Positions 37,994 to 47,104 of a stretch of DNA of 64,000 bases are shown one piece after another. The notes beneath the pieces are model-generated. The model did not search any database, was not told where the DNA came from, and worked only from the letters and a program-made list of their open reading frames with translations. The stretch covers positions 1-64,000 of the forward strand of contig NZ_BCVX01000008.1 in assembly GCF_001591965.1 (NCBI RefSeq). The letters are read 5' to 3'. The stretch comes from Lysinibacillus odysseyi 34hs-1 = NBRC 100172. GTDB lineage: Bacteria; Bacillota; Bacilli; Bacillales_A; Planococcaceae. Each line of letters opens with the position of its first letter. Within the stretch, counting starts at the first letter, position 1. Both the position numbers and the translations under genes were made by a program.

Positions 37994-38866
37994 TTATTTT
38001 ACCCACCCTAAAATCATTTCGCGGATAAGCTTACTAGCAGTGTTCACTGTCATTTCAGAGGAATCATAAACAGGGGCTACTTCCACCAGGTCGAAGCCGA
38101 CAACATTGACTTCTGAGCGTGCAATTTCGTGGATTGAAGCAAGCAGCTCTTTCGATGTAATGCCTCCGCAGTCTACCGTTCCTGTTCCCGGTGCATGTGC
38201 AGGGTCTAATACATCGATATCAATTGTTACGTATACATTGCGGCCGGCAAGTGTTGGCAGTACCTTTTTCAACGGTTCCAATACTTCAAACGGCGCAATA
38301 AACATTCCGTTTTCCTTTGCCCATTGGAACTCTTCCTTCAATCCTGAACGGATACCGAAAGAATATACATTGTGCGGCCCGATTTGATCTGCAATTTTGC
38401 GGATTGGTGTCGCATGGGAATACGGCTCCCCTTCATAGTCTGTACGCAAATCTGTATGCGCGTCAAAATGGATGATAGCGATATCATCATATTTTTCTGC
38501 TACTGCTTCCATAACAGGCAAAGAGACTAAATGCTCTCCGCCCATGCCGATTGGAATTTTCCCATCAGCCAGCAGCTTGCGTACCCAGTCCTTGATTTCT
38601 TTCAATGATTTTTCCGGATTGCCAAAAGGCAGTGGAATGTCTCCAGCATCAAAGTACTTTACCTCGTCCAATTCACGATCCAAGTATAAGCTGTATTCCT
38701 CCAGCCCAATGGATACTTCGCGGATACGAGCAGGACCGAATCGCGATCCCGGACGGTAGCTTACTGTCCAGTCCATCGGCATTCCGTATAATACTGCTTT
38801 ACTTTCTTCATAATTTGGATGGCTTTTAATAAAGACATTACCTGAGTAAGTTTCGTCAAAACGCAT
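37994..38866 (-). CDS. speB: Agmatinase
   Basis: A 290-residue manganese ureohydrolase that converts agmatine to putrescine and urea. The metal ligands are visible in GMGGEH, HFDAHTD and TIDIDVLDPAHAPGTG. The ATG at 38866 is 6 nt from AAAGGTG and gives exactly the usual 290-residue length; an ATG six codons earlier has no site. In B. subtilis speB follows speE (spermidine synthase); speE is absent here, so putrescine may be used otherwise or spermidine made elsewhere. It is divergent from the PBP gene. Confidence 0.94.
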   Translation of the reverse strand: MRFDETYSGNVFIKSHPNYEESKAVLYGMPMDWTVSYRPGSRFGPARIREVSIGLEEYSLYLDRELDEVKYFDAGDIPLPFGNPEKSLKEIKDWVRKLLADGKIPIGMGGEHLVSLPVMEAVAEKYDDIAIIHFDAHTDLRTDYEGEPYSHATPIRKIADQIGPHNVYSFGIRSGLKEEFQWAKENGMFIAPFEVLEPLKKVLPTLAGRNVYVTIDIDVLDPAHAPGTGTVDCGGITSKELLASIHEIARSEVNVVGFDLVEVAPVYDSSEMTVNTASKLIREMILGWVK

Positions 38867-39026
38867 ATCGTTCACCTTTTTCATTGTATTTTTGCTGCCC
38901 TATCTTCATATTTATAAAATTTCCTAGAATGATAGGAATGTTTCTTTCTTCAATCGGGTAGAATGCAAGCATAAATTTGTAAAAGTAGTAATTTTTAACA
39001 CAAATGAAATACATCTGTAACAAAAA

Positions 39027-39053
39027 TGAAACTTTTCTACAAAAGTATTCGTA
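39027..39053 (+). promoter_or_regulatory. Candidate ECF-sigma promoter of the PBP gene
   Basis: TGAAAC (39027-39032), 17 nt and CGTA (39050-39053) match the envelope-stress ECF consensus (sigma-W/X/M type, usually TGAAAC-N16/17-CGTA or CGAC). It is 122 nt upstream of the PBP start. No better sigma-A promoter is apparent in 38867-39174. Which ECF factor would use it is not determinable. Confidence 0.5.
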
Positions 39054-39174
39054 TTATGTAGTGTACTTCAAAAAAACAGTATAGATGTTTTTCTGCAAAG
39101 TGCAATAGTTTTCGTTATTAATTCACACGAAAAGCACATACTACCAATACGAGTATAGATCGAGGTGAAATCAT

Positions 39175-41262
39175 GTGAACCGACGTGAATATTTCCGAAG
39201 CAAATCACGTAAGAAGTGGATGAAAAGTGTTCTATTAGTAATCATAGGAGCTGTCAGTGCAGTGGCTGTAGCCTTTATTTCCCTGCGTATTTATGCACAA
39301 ATCGCTGGTGCACCCACACTTTCTGTCCCGAAGGCGTCCATCTTCCTGGATAGTCAGAATAACCAGATCGGCGACTACTATACAGGGGAACGCCGTTATT
39401 GGGTTTCATTGGATGAAATATCTCCTTATTTAACGGATGCGACTATTGCCGTAGAGGATAAGGATTTTTATCAGCACAGCGGCTTTGATTATTCCCGTAT
39501 TGCCGGTGCTGTGCTGGCGGACATCAAAGCTGGAAACAAAGTTCAAGGCGCAAGCACACTTACACAGCAATACGCGCGGAACCTTTACTTAACACATGAA
39601 AAAACATGGACACGTAAAATAAATGAGGCGCTTTATGCTTACCGTCTCGAAGTTTTTTATGGAAAAGATGAAATTCTTGAAGGCTATTTAAACACAGTTT
39701 ATTACGGTCATGGTATGTATGGAGCAGAGGCAGCAAGCCACTATTATTTTGGAAAGCCGGCCAGTGATTTAACATTGGCAGAAGCGGCGCTGCTTGCAGG
39801 AATCCCTAAAGGACCGACTTACTACTCGCCGCTTGTAGATGAAAAAAAAGCAACCAACCGCCAACAGGTAATTTTGGGCCTAATGGAGAATCAGGGGAAA
39901 ATCACAGCTGCAGAAAAAGACCGTGCCACACAGGAACAGCTCGTCTTTAAAAGCGATGACTGGGTTGCCTCTAAAAATATCGCACCTTACTTTTTAGATG
40001 CCGTCTGGGAGGAAGCCGGTGATATTTTAGAAAGTAAAAATCTGAATATTCGTGAGGGTGGATGGACGATTAAAACGACATTGAACCAAGCCCATCAGCA
40101 GGCAGCCGAGCAGGCAGTAGCCGAACATATGCCGGACAGCGAGCTGCAGATCGGTTTAGTGAGCATGGATCCCAAAACAGGATTTGTGACGGCCCTTGTT
40201 GGCGGACGCGATTACCAAACAAGTTCATTTAACCGTGTAACTCTTGCAGAACGCCAACCAGGCTCTGCGATTAAACCGTTCCTCTATTCAGCTGCTTTAG
40301 AAAATGGCTATACGCCGATGACATTTAAGGATGTTTCACAAACTGTATTCACGTACGATAATGGGCGGAAAACGTACGCTCCTAAAAATGTAAACGGGCA
40401 ATTTGCCAGTGAACAAATGTCCCTAGCTCAGGCACTCGCTATTTCTGATAATATTTATGCAGTAAAGACATTAGAGGATATAGGCTACGGTAAATTCCGC
40501 AATATGCTGGAACGTTTCAAGCTGAATACAACGAAGGAAGAATCACCTTCTATCGCTCTTGGAACAATTGAAACATCTCTCTATAGCCTGACAAATGCAT
40601 ATAATATTTTAGCAGCAGGCGGTGAATCGCGCGAGGCAACGATGATTATCTCTATTGAAAACGCTAAAGGTGAAGTGGTTTACGAATACGAGCCGCCTAA
40701 AGAAGAGCAGCTATTAGCTGAGGAAGATGCATATATCATGACACAGATGATGACCGGCATTTTTGATCCGGTACTTAGTGATTACTCGCCGGCTACTGGT
40801 GTATCAATTCGCTCACGTATGACACATACGTATGCCGCAAAATCAGGATCGACAAACAGCGACCAATGGATGGTCGGCTATTCTCCAAATGTAACAGTCG
40901 GAGTATGGAATGGATATGACCAAGGAAAAACATTATCCGGACAGGCAGATACGGGTGCTACAAAACAAGTATGGATTGATTTTATGGAAAGTGTACACAA
41001 CGGATTGCCGAACGAGGAATTTGCTGCTCCTTCTGATGTAGAAGGTGTAGTCGTAGATGTCGCTTCAGGGAAAATCGCAAATGATGGATGTCCAAATGAA
41101 CAGCGGTTAGTCTATATGAAGGCGGAGGATGTCCCAACCGAACAATGCTCCACATATTGGTTCAATTCAGATTGGTTTAATGCCGAATCTTGGGAAGATT
41201 CATGGGATAGTCTTCTTAATTGGCTTCCTTTTGAGGCTTTCAGGAACCCTGATAAGGAGTAG
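39175..41262 (+). CDS. Class A penicillin-binding protein (PBP1a family, PbpG-like)
   Basis: A 695-residue bifunctional peptidoglycan synthase. A basic N-terminus and one transmembrane helix (about 18-40) precede the GT51 glycosyltransferase domain with catalytic Glu94 in VEDKDFYQHSG and GASTLTQQ. The transpeptidase domain has Ser364 in SAIK (SxxK), SDN (424-426) and KSG (556-558). The start is GTG at 39175, 8 nt from GAGGT; an ATG one base earlier is followed at once by a stop. B. subtilis pbpG (ywhE) sits at the same place before ywhD. The C-terminal end is Trp/Asp/Ser-rich. Confidence 0.93.
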   Translation: MNRREYFRSKSRKKWMKSVLLVIIGAVSAVAVAFISLRIYAQIAGAPTLSVPKASIFLDSQNNQIGDYYTGERRYWVSLDEISPYLTDATIAVEDKDFYQHSGFDYSRIAGAVLADIKAGNKVQGASTLTQQYARNLYLTHEKTWTRKINEALYAYRLEVFYGKDEILEGYLNTVYYGHGMYGAEAASHYYFGKPASDLTLAEAALLAGIPKGPTYYSPLVDEKKATNRQQVILGLMENQGKITAAEKDRATQEQLVFKSDDWVASKNIAPYFLDAVWEEAGDILESKNLNIREGGWTIKTTLNQAHQQAAEQAVAEHMPDSELQIGLVSMDPKTGFVTALVGGRDYQTSSFNRVTLAERQPGSAIKPFLYSAALENGYTPMTFKDVSQTVFTYDNGRKTYAPKNVNGQFASEQMSLAQALAISDNIYAVKTLEDIGYGKFRNMLERFKLNTTKEESPSIALGTIETSLYSLTNAYNILAAGGESREATMIISIENAKGEVVYEYEPPKEEQLLAEEDAYIMTQMMTGIFDPVLSDYSPATGVSIRSRMTHTYAAKSGSTNSDQWMVGYSPNVTVGVWNGYDQGKTLSGQADTGATKQVWIDFMESVHNGLPNEEFAAPSDVEGVVVDVASGKIANDGCPNEQRLVYMKAEDVPTEQCSTYWFNSDWFNAESWEDSWDSLLNWLPFEAFRNPDKE

Positions 41263-41298
41263 GACGTCTAAGGGAATAAAGCAGGACTTCAGATTTAT

Positions 41299-41382
41299 GG
41301 CAAGCGAAAGCATGAGAATCATGGGGCATTCGGCTTGGGAATGTTCAAATGCCGCATAGCTCTCATCGCTTTTCGTTTTGCC
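41299..41382. repeat. Long nested hairpin after the PBP gene
   Basis: The outer arms GGCAAGCGAAAGCATGAGA (41299-41317) and its imperfect complement at 41361-41382 enclose a second stem, GGCATT (41325-41330) with AATGCC (41348-41353). The whole can fold into a long two-stem RNA. It begins 37 nt past the PBP stop and has no T-run, so it may be a structured element or repeat rather than a simple terminator. The rest of 41263-41558 shows nothing more. Confidence 0.6.
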
Positions 41383-41558
41383 AAGTGTCCTAGCCTACTA
41401 CTGTAAGCTCTGCTTCAAGTTTACTTTTTTTCACTATTACTTTCAACTATGGATTGAACAGGAAATAAAAATGTCACAGTTTGTTCACGCATTCCGACTT
41501 AATTCTTTATAAAAATATTGACGTATGCCGAACTGATCGCATCCTTTTTGCAAAAGAT

Positions 41559-42080
41559 TTATGATGATACAGTCAAATCGTCATGTAGCTTCTTCTCACT
41601 GCGCTCCCACATGTCCTTATTATGTGTTTTAAAGAACTCCGTCAGCACCTGCTTGGAGGAGTCGTCCATAAAATCCACCATAATATGGCGCTTCATTGAT
41701 TTATCCATTTTGTTTACATGCTCAGGAAGCAATTTATAGCCGCGTCTTTTCTCCCGGTTTACAACCATTTCACAAGCTGTTACACCAGCAAAGTAGGGCC
41801 CTTCCTCTTTATAATCGATTGTCACCCATACAAGCCAATAAGGTTTTCCGCCTTCTGAGTCTTCACGGTTTGTTGTAAACTTAATACCGCGTTCCACTTC
41901 ACTTTTCGCGTGCATGGCACCGACATCTACCATCGCTGTCTTTTCCTGTACATCAATGATAACCGGCGATACATTTTCCAATGTCAGCGAGCCGATGCCA
42001 AACCCTTTATGCCCGTCTGTCGGGTCATTTTTAATAATGGTAAAGCCCATCTTTTGTTTTGGTTTTTCTTCATTCGCCAT
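41559..42080 (-). CDS. ywhD: YwhD family protein
   Basis: A 173-residue cytoplasmic protein of the YwhD family of Bacillales, conserved in length and found next to pbpG and ywhB as here. It starts with MANEEKPKQKMGFTIIKNDP and has an even mix of helix and strand with Lys/Asp-rich ends. No known catalytic motif is visible and the function is unknown. GGAGGG precedes the start. It is transcribed alone, convergent with the PBP gene. Confidence 0.85.
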   Translation of the reverse strand: MANEEKPKQKMGFTIIKNDPTDGHKGFGIGSLTLENVSPVIIDVQEKTAMVDVGAMHAKSEVERGIKFTTNREDSEGGKPYWLVWVTIDYKEEGPYFAGVTACEMVVNREKRRGYKLLPEHVNKMDKSMKRHIMVDFMDDSSKQVLTEFFKTHNKDMWERSEKKLHDDLTVSS

Positions 42081-42320
42081 TGTAAATCCCTCCGTCTAAC
42101 CAGTTATTCATAATACTATCATATATGCAGAGACCCGCAAAAGAAATGTGAAGCCAATTTAGCAAAATGAAGGCCAATTATCATTCCTTCCTAAATAAAG
42201 AAGAAAAGCGAATGGAGCATATTGGAAAACGATAGAAAATTCCTATAATAAACTGTTCTTCCTTGTACATATACGTTATCATAACTTGTATCAATACATC
42301 ACACAATAGGAGGTTCTATC

Positions 42321-42506
42321 ATGCCAATCGTAACTGTAAAAATGCTGGAAGGCCGGACTCCGGAGCAAAAGCGTGCATTAGTAGAAAAAGTAACGGAAGC
42401 TGTATCCGAAACAACAGGTGCTCCGGCAGCTAACGTCACAATCATTATTGAAGATATGCCAAAATCCCACTATGCAACAGGTGGAGTCCTGGCAAGCGAT
42501 AAATAA
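42321..42506 (+). CDS. ywhB: 4-oxalocrotonate tautomerase family protein (YwhB)
   Basis: A 61-residue tautomerase. After Met removal Pro1 (PIVTVKMLEGRT) is the catalytic base; the arginine residues at 12 and 19 (counting from Met) are also typical of the family. Homohexameric 4-OT enzymes act on 2-hydroxymuconate-type dienols, but the physiological substrate in Bacillales is not known. AGGAGG lies 8-9 nt before the ATG. It is a single gene, with position matching B. subtilis ywhB. Confidence 0.92.
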   Translation: MPIVTVKMLEGRTPEQKRALVEKVTEAVSETTGAPAANVTIIIEDMPKSHYATGGVLASDK

Positions 42507-42570
42507 GAATAAGGCTTTTACTGCCGGCACCTGAGCTGGCTTCGGCTCACCCGTTGAGCAGCTTATAAGC

Positions 42571-42614
42571 AAAAAAGGCGATTCCTCATCAATTGATGAA
42601 GAACCGTCTTTTTT
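42571..42614. terminator. Bidirectional terminator between ywhB and ywfO
   Basis: A 20-bp imperfect stem joins AAAAAAGGCGATTCCTCATC and its complement around the CAATTG-like turn (42571-42590 with 42595-42614), with T-runs on both strands. It serves the convergent ywhB and ywfO transcripts; the ywfO stop codon lies at its right edge. A further small GC-rich hairpin, GAGCTGGCTTCGGCTC, lies at 42533-42548. Confidence 0.85.
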
Positions 42615-43863
42615 AATCGGAAAAATAAATTTCCTTTGGATAATAGACTTTATAATCCGTTTTAATGTTGTTCGCCATTGCAGAAACAATATGCGACTGC
42701 TCGGCAAGCTCCCGGATTTCCCCGCTTGGCATTTCCAGATAAATTGGACGCTTCGTCGGCAAAACACCCGGACGGTAGAAATCATACGGAAGATCTGATG
42801 TAGAATCCGGTTTTACATAATAGTCAGGGTCCAGTCCGATTGCTTTTACCTGTTCAATCAGCCACGCATAGCGCTCCGGCTCTTCCTCCGGGTTCAGATC
42901 CATATGCTCAAATAAATCCCGGTTAATGAAACGGCGGCATAGATCGCTTAATATAGCATCCTCTTCATCCATCCAGAACTGGAAGTATGTCATCATAATA
43001 CTCTCATCAAGAGCCAAATATTGTTCCAACGATATTTCTTTATTAAAGAATGGTCGGAAATGAACAGGTTCGAACTTGAACTGATAGTCTTCCTCGCTCA
43101 ACCTTTTCGCCCGCTTTAAAATATGATTCAATACCGCTTCTGCGCTGCGGGATACCGGATGGAAGTAAATTTGGAGATACATTTGGTAGCGGGACATAAT
43201 GTAATCCTCTATTGCATGCATGCCGCTTGCTTTAATAACGACCATGTCCTTGCGCGGGCGCATGACGCGAAGTATACGTTCCATATCAAAATGCCCGTAG
43301 CTTACCCCCGTAAAATAGGCATCTCGCTGTAAATAATCCATACGGTCCGCGTCTATTTGACTTGAAATTAAGCTGACTACCTGCTGATTTGTATAATTGT
43401 TGTCAATCACTTGTGCTACTAACTCCGGAAAGCCAATGTCTACCTTCCTTAATATTGCATTCACCTCTGTATTACCAAGCAAAATGGCTCGGGTATAGGC
43501 TTCATGGTCTGTTCCAAACACTTCCTCAAAAGCATGAGAAAACGGTCCATGGCCTAAGTCGTGGAGGAGGGCTGCACAAAGTGCCAGCAGTCGCTCATTA
43601 TTATCCCATTCAGGTCTCCCACTAAAACTATCATCTATGATCCGGCGCACAATTTCATATACACCAAGCGAATGGCTAAAGCGGCTGTGTTCTGCTCCGT
43701 GAAATACTAGGTAGGTGGTACCCAGCTGACGGATTCTCCGCAAACGCTGAAACTCTCGCGTGCCGATTAAATCCCAGATTACTTGGTCTCGTACATGTAC
43801 ATAACGATGTACCGGGTCTTTAAATACTTTTTCTTCTGCTAGTTTCGACGCCGCGTAATCCAT
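42613..43863 (-). CDS. ywfO: HD-domain phosphohydrolase (YwfO, dGTPase-like)
   Basis: A 416-residue HD-superfamily hydrolase. The metal-binding sequence H...HD...D is visible in HSRFSHSLGVY, LLHDLGHGPFSH and DADRMDYLQRDAY. B. subtilis YwfO and its relatives hydrolyse nucleoside triphosphates or dNTPs, so this is probably a nucleotide-pool enzyme. The ATG at 43863 is 8 nt from GGGGAGG; the frame extends 54 codons upstream with no site. Its stop lies inside the flanking terminator. The DUF1450 gene follows on the same strand upstream. Confidence 0.92.
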   Translation of the reverse strand: MDYAASKLAEEKVFKDPVHRYVHVRDQVIWDLIGTREFQRLRRIRQLGTTYLVFHGAEHSRFSHSLGVYEIVRRIIDDSFSGRPEWDNNERLLALCAALLHDLGHGPFSHAFEEVFGTDHEAYTRAILLGNTEVNAILRKVDIGFPELVAQVIDNNYTNQQVVSLISSQIDADRMDYLQRDAYFTGVSYGHFDMERILRVMRPRKDMVVIKASGMHAIEDYIMSRYQMYLQIYFHPVSRSAEAVLNHILKRAKRLSEEDYQFKFEPVHFRPFFNKEISLEQYLALDESIMMTYFQFWMDEEDAILSDLCRRFINRDLFEHMDLNPEEEPERYAWLIEQVKAIGLDPDYYVKPDSTSDLPYDFYRPGVLPTKRPIYLEMPSGEIRELAEQSHIVSAMANNIKTDYKVYYPKEIYFSD

Positions 43864-44040
43864 TTTCACTACCTCCCCTTCAATACTTCTATCTTTATTA
43901 TATGAAAGAACCGGCTCTTTATCATCTAGAAAGGCGCATTTCCACCCATTTGGCTGCTGGAGAACAGACAGATGACCTGTCCGCCCCTCTATACAAGTCC
44001 TTCGCAGCCCTTTTATAGCTAACAAGCAAGATTTACAATA

Positions 44041-44077
44041 AAAAAGAGACAGTCCGCTATTTCGAACTATCTCTTTT
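44041..44077 (-). terminator. Intrinsic terminator of the DUF1450 gene
   Basis: The arms AAAAGAGACAGT and ACTATCTCTTTT (44042-44053, 44066-44077) pair over 12 nt with one wobble, with TTTTTTAT next on the minus strand. It lies 4 nt past the stop. Confidence 0.8.
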
Positions 44078-44080
44078 ATG

Positions 44081-44305
44081 CTACTTTTTTAGCTTTGCAA
44101 TTACCTTCTCCATCAGCTCATCCTCTGTCAGTGCAGCTACTGGGCGATTATTTACAAATGTAAAGGTCTTTTTGCGGCCTGGCCCGCAATATGAATGACA
44201 GCCAATTTCAATCGTTGCTTCTGGATCTATCTCTTGTAACTTTGGAATTAACGTTTTTAAATTAACGGCCTGACATTCATCGCAAACGTGGAAAATGTTT
44301 GCCAT
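44081..44305 (-). CDS. DUF1450 (YuzB-like) small protein
   Basis: A 74-residue protein with cysteines at CDEC near the N-terminus and again in [11 protein letters not shown], which looks like a thioredoxin-like or 2Fe-2S ferredoxin-like small fold of the DUF1450/YuzB family. Four cysteines at positions 8, 11, 36 and 40 could bind metal; this is inference. The start ATG follows a GGGGTG site. Function unknown. It is a single gene between ywfO and rsfA, which it faces divergently. Confidence 0.8.
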   Translation of the reverse strand: MANIFHVCDECQAVNLKTLIPKLQEIDPEATIEIGCHSYCGPGRKKTFTFVNNRPVAALTEDELMEKVIAKLKK

Positions 44306-44463
44306 AGTGTCAACACCCCTTCTATACTATTTTACGCTTTTTTAAGCAGACTTTTTATATTTTAACCTTTCCTATTGTAGCCTAAAAATACTTGTCTGTT
44401 CAAGAGGAAAAGATATAGTTCGGTCAAAGGTCTGAAGCTATTTTTTACACGAAAAAAAATAAA

Positions 44464-44493
44464 GAATAAACTCTCGTAAATGTGGACATATTA
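44464..44493 (+). promoter_or_regulatory. Candidate forespore (sigma-F/G) promoter of rsfA
   Basis: GAATA (44464-44468), 15 nt and GGACATATTA (44484-44493) fit the sigma-F pattern (GYATA-type -35, GG-N2-A-type -10). It is 32 nt upstream of rsfA, whose B. subtilis homologue is forespore-expressed. Consensus match only. Confidence 0.45.
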
Positions 44494-44525
44494 GTATTGA
44501 AATCATAAGTTAGGGGGATTTTACC

Positions 44526-45173
44526 ATGGTAAAAATCAGACAGGACGCTTGGTTAAAAGAAAATGATGAACTTTTAGCAGAGGCAGTATTAAGACATGTA
44601 AAAGAAGGAAGTACTCAATTAAATGCTTTTGAGGAAGCAGGAGATGCGCTGAATCGTACAGCGGCCGCATGCGGTTTTCGATGGAATGCCGTTGTTCGCA
44701 GATTCTATGAAAAAGAACTGGCAGAAGCGAAAAAAGAGCGGAAAGAACGCTTACGTGTTCTTGGAACAATTGGAAAACGCCGTGCTCAGCAAATCTATTT
44801 ACTCCCTTCAGCAACAGAGGAAGAAGGACGTACTATCCCATTATCGGCGCTATCACTTGATATTGTTATTGCCTATTTGGCACGCTTGCAGCATCATAGT
44901 TCAGCAGAAACGGAAGTAACAAAATGGCGTCATATGGCAAATGTCACGACTGAAAAAATGAAAGAATTAGAGCAGGAAGTGGCAAGATTAGAACGTGAAA
45001 ATAAGGAAATTAAAGACGACTATGAGCAGTTTGTGAACATTATGAACCGCGCACGTCGCCTTGTCACACTTGATACGGAGGAAGAACGCATCGCACCTGT
45101 TTTCAAAATGGAGCGAAACGGTAACTTAGTAGCTTCCTCGCCACAACCAGAAAACGGGGAGCAGCTGCAATAG
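44526..45173 (+). CDS. rsfA: Prespore-specific transcriptional regulator RsfA
   Basis: A 215-residue regulator. The N-terminal Myb/SANT-like domain (about 1-60, with RQDAWLKENDELLAEAVL and GFRWNAVVRRFYEKEL) gives DNA binding; a long coiled coil (about 135-185, KMKELEQEVARLERENKEIK) follows. RsfA fine-tunes forespore sigma-F-dependent genes in B. subtilis. GGGGG-type site before the ATG. It is preceded by a sigma-F-like promoter. Presence here supports a spore-forming host. Identification is strong on domains and position between ywfO and lipL. Confidence 0.92.
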   Translation: MVKIRQDAWLKENDELLAEAVLRHVKEGSTQLNAFEEAGDALNRTAAACGFRWNAVVRRFYEKELAEAKKERKERLRVLGTIGKRRAQQIYLLPSATEEEGRTIPLSALSLDIVIAYLARLQHHSSAETEVTKWRHMANVTTEKMKELEQEVARLERENKEIKDDYEQFVNIMNRARRLVTLDTEEERIAPVFKMERNGNLVASSPQPENGEQLQ

Positions 45174-45227
45174 CAGCGCTCCCTTTTTCATGCTTTATAA
45201 TCTTCCTAATACATCATTAGATTCCCG

Positions 45228-46064
45228 CTAGTTTTCTTCCTTCTTCAATAAAGAAGCATTCCGTTTGAAAACCCGCTCTAAATAGTGAGTATAATAGGAA
45301 AGCTCTTCTTCCTGAAGTGGAAGGAGCTGTATAGCCGAATTCCATTCCAGCAACAATCGCTGAATACGCATATTTACTTCGGCGACTGTCAAATCTGCAT
45401 TCACCAGCTCCTGCATGGAGGCCATCACCTCGGGCACGACTACAGGATAATGGAATTTCGTTTTCTCTCCCTGTAAGCTCTCTGAATAAAAATCGCGAAT
45501 CAACGCAGCCCGGGCGCTGCCGCTTCCCTCTATACATAAATAAATCTGCACAGCAATGCCGTTTTGCATCCGCCGCTGGGAAATACCCGCAAACTTCCGG
45601 CCGCCGATACTTAAATCATATGTGCCAGGGCAATAAGAGCCGACAATCTCATAGACTTCGATCTCGTTTGCGACTTCCGGGAAAATCCCCCTCACCAGTC
45701 CCACCATATAGCTAAATGCCTGATCAATGCTTGTTGGCTCTGTCTCGCCAAAGACAATGGAAATATTTAAAACGCCTGGATCAAGCACAACGGCAAGCCC
45801 GCCTGAATTACGCACAATCGGATCATATCCTGCCTGTCGAAGCAGATTCATCCCATCTTCAATATACGGAAGCCGGTGATCCTGGATACCGAGTACAACT
45901 GCTTCATTATGTACCCATGTACGAATGACAGGCAAGCTTTGACCATGGCCCGTTAAATGGCAAAGTGTATCGTCCATGGCGAACGACTCAAGAGGTGAGC
46001 GTGTCATCATGCTCAACGATTGATCGATGAAACGCCAATTTGTATGTCGAAAAAAATCATTCAT
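45228..46064 (-). CDS. lipL: Octanoyl-[GcvH]:protein N-octanoyltransferase LipL
   Basis: A 278-residue member of the lipoate/biotin ligase fold. It carries the acyl-transfer Cys145 in VGSYCPGTYDLSI and the invariant lysine in GRKFAGISQRR. In B. subtilis, LipL (YwfL) moves octanoyl from GcvH to the E2 subunits of pyruvate and other 2-oxoacid dehydrogenases in lipoate synthesis. The cysteine separates it from LplA ligases. Single gene, divergent from hemQ; a palindrome lies between them. Confidence 0.94.
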   Translation of the reverse strand: MNDFFRHTNWRFIDQSLSMMTRSPLESFAMDDTLCHLTGHGQSLPVIRTWVHNEAVVLGIQDHRLPYIEDGMNLLRQAGYDPIVRNSGGLAVVLDPGVLNISIVFGETEPTSIDQAFSYMVGLVRGIFPEVANEIEVYEIVGSYCPGTYDLSIGGRKFAGISQRRMQNGIAVQIYLCIEGSGSARAALIRDFYSESLQGEKTKFHYPVVVPEVMASMQELVNADLTVAEVNMRIQRLLLEWNSAIQLLPLQEEELSYYTHYLERVFKRNASLLKKEEN

Positions 46065-46116
46065 TGTATAGTTCTCCCTATTGATTGACTACACTTAGCA
46101 TACTGTATTTTCAACT

Positions 46117-46136
46117 CATGTCAAATTCGTGACATG
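46117..46136. promoter_or_regulatory. Palindrome between lipL and hemQ
   Basis: CATGTCA and TGACATG form a perfect 7-bp inverted repeat with a 6-nt spacer, midway between the divergent lipL and hemQ starts. It could be an operator for either gene. It resembles a TnrA/GlnR site (TGTNA-N7-TNACA) but the spacer is one base short. The binding protein is unknown. Confidence 0.4.
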
Positions 46137-46227
46137 ACGCGTTTTTAATGCACTAAATAATGAAATGTATAGTAATTGTGTTAAACTAATTGTGACTGAT
46201 TATCAAGTAGAAGGAGTGTCTTACACT

Positions 46228-46983
46228 ATGAATGAAGCAGCTATTACATTAGACGGCTGGTATGCTTTACATGATTTCCGCTCAATCGACTGGGCTTCTT
46301 GGAAGTTGGTTTCTCAAGATGAGCGCCAGGCAGCAGTAGAAGAATTTATCCAGTATTTAGAAAAACTAAACGAGGCAGATACGGCCAAAACAGGTGCCCA
46401 TGCATTCTATGCAATCGTTGGTCAAAAGGCCGATTTCATGATCATGACGCTTCGCGAAACAATGGATGAGCTGCAGGAGCTTGAAGCAGAGTTTAATAAA
46501 TTAGCAATCGCAGATTTTACAATTCCAGCGTATTCTTACGTTTCTGTAGTAGAGTTATCTAACTACTTGGCTGGGGAATCTAATGAAGATCCTTATCAAA
46601 ACCCTCATGTACGTGCCCGTCTGTACCCAGAACTGCCACGTTCAAAATACGTTTGCTTCTATCCAATGGACAAACGTCGTGAAGGAAATGACAACTGGTA
46701 TATGCTTTCAATGGATGAGCGTAAGAGCCTTATGCGTTCACACGGCATGATCGGCCGCGGCTATGCAGGTAAAGTCAAACAGATTATTACGGGTTCAGTT
46801 GGCTTTGATGATCATGAATGGGGCGTTACATTATTTGCAGACGATGTATTACAATTCAAAAAGTTAGTATACGAAATGCGCTTTGACGAAGTATCAGCAC
46901 GTTACGGCGAATTCGGGGAGTTCTTCGTAGGCAATCTGTTGGACAATGAAAAGTTAGTGGAATTCCTATCTGTAAATAAATAA
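46228..46983 (+). CDS. hemQ: Coproheme decarboxylase HemQ (chlorite dismutase family)
   Basis: A 251-residue enzyme that decarboxylates coproheme III to protoheme, the last step of the Gram-positive (coproporphyrin) heme pathway. The catalytic Tyr145 (CFYPMDKRR) and the heme-ligand His172 ([10 protein letters not shown]) sit at the positions known for S. aureus HemQ. The ATG at 46228 has AAGGAG 11 nt upstream; an upstream extension of 21 codons lacks a site. Single gene at the ywfI position. Confidence 0.96.
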   Translation: MNEAAITLDGWYALHDFRSIDWASWKLVSQDERQAAVEEFIQYLEKLNEADTAKTGAHAFYAIVGQKADFMIMTLRETMDELQELEAEFNKLAIADFTIPAYSYVSVVELSNYLAGESNEDPYQNPHVRARLYPELPRSKYVCFYPMDKRREGNDNWYMLSMDERKSLMRSHGMIGRGYAGKVKQIITGSVGFDDHEWGVTLFADDVLQFKKLVYEMRFDEVSARYGEFGEFFVGNLLDNEKLVEFLSVNK

Positions 46984-47070
46984 TGGACACGCGGCTGCTG
47001 GCGCCAATGTTTTTGTAAGACCTTGACGCAAAGCCTTCTAACCGGCGGGTCCTAGCGGCTCTAGATTATA

Positions 47071-47104
47071 AAAAATGAGTAATCCTTTTGATTACTCATT
47101 TTTT
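47071..47104. terminator. Bidirectional terminator between hemQ and the small membrane gene
   Basis: AAAAATGAGTAAT and ATTACTCATTTTT form a perfect 13-bp stem with a 7-nt loop and T-runs on both strands. The stop codon of the minus-strand small gene lies at its right edge. The preceding stretch 46984-47070 holds a GC-rich segment, possibly a relative of the repeat at 2013-2120. Confidence 0.9.

Noticed and set aside
45217-45537. Minus-strand frame of 106 codons over the lipL 3' end
   Set aside because: Overlaps lipL in another frame and has no conserved feature; lipL is intact with catalytic residues.
46117-46136. TnrA/GlnR operator between lipL and hemQ
   Set aside because: The spacer between TGTCA and TGACA is six bases rather than seven, so the consensus is not met; kept only as an unassigned palindrome.
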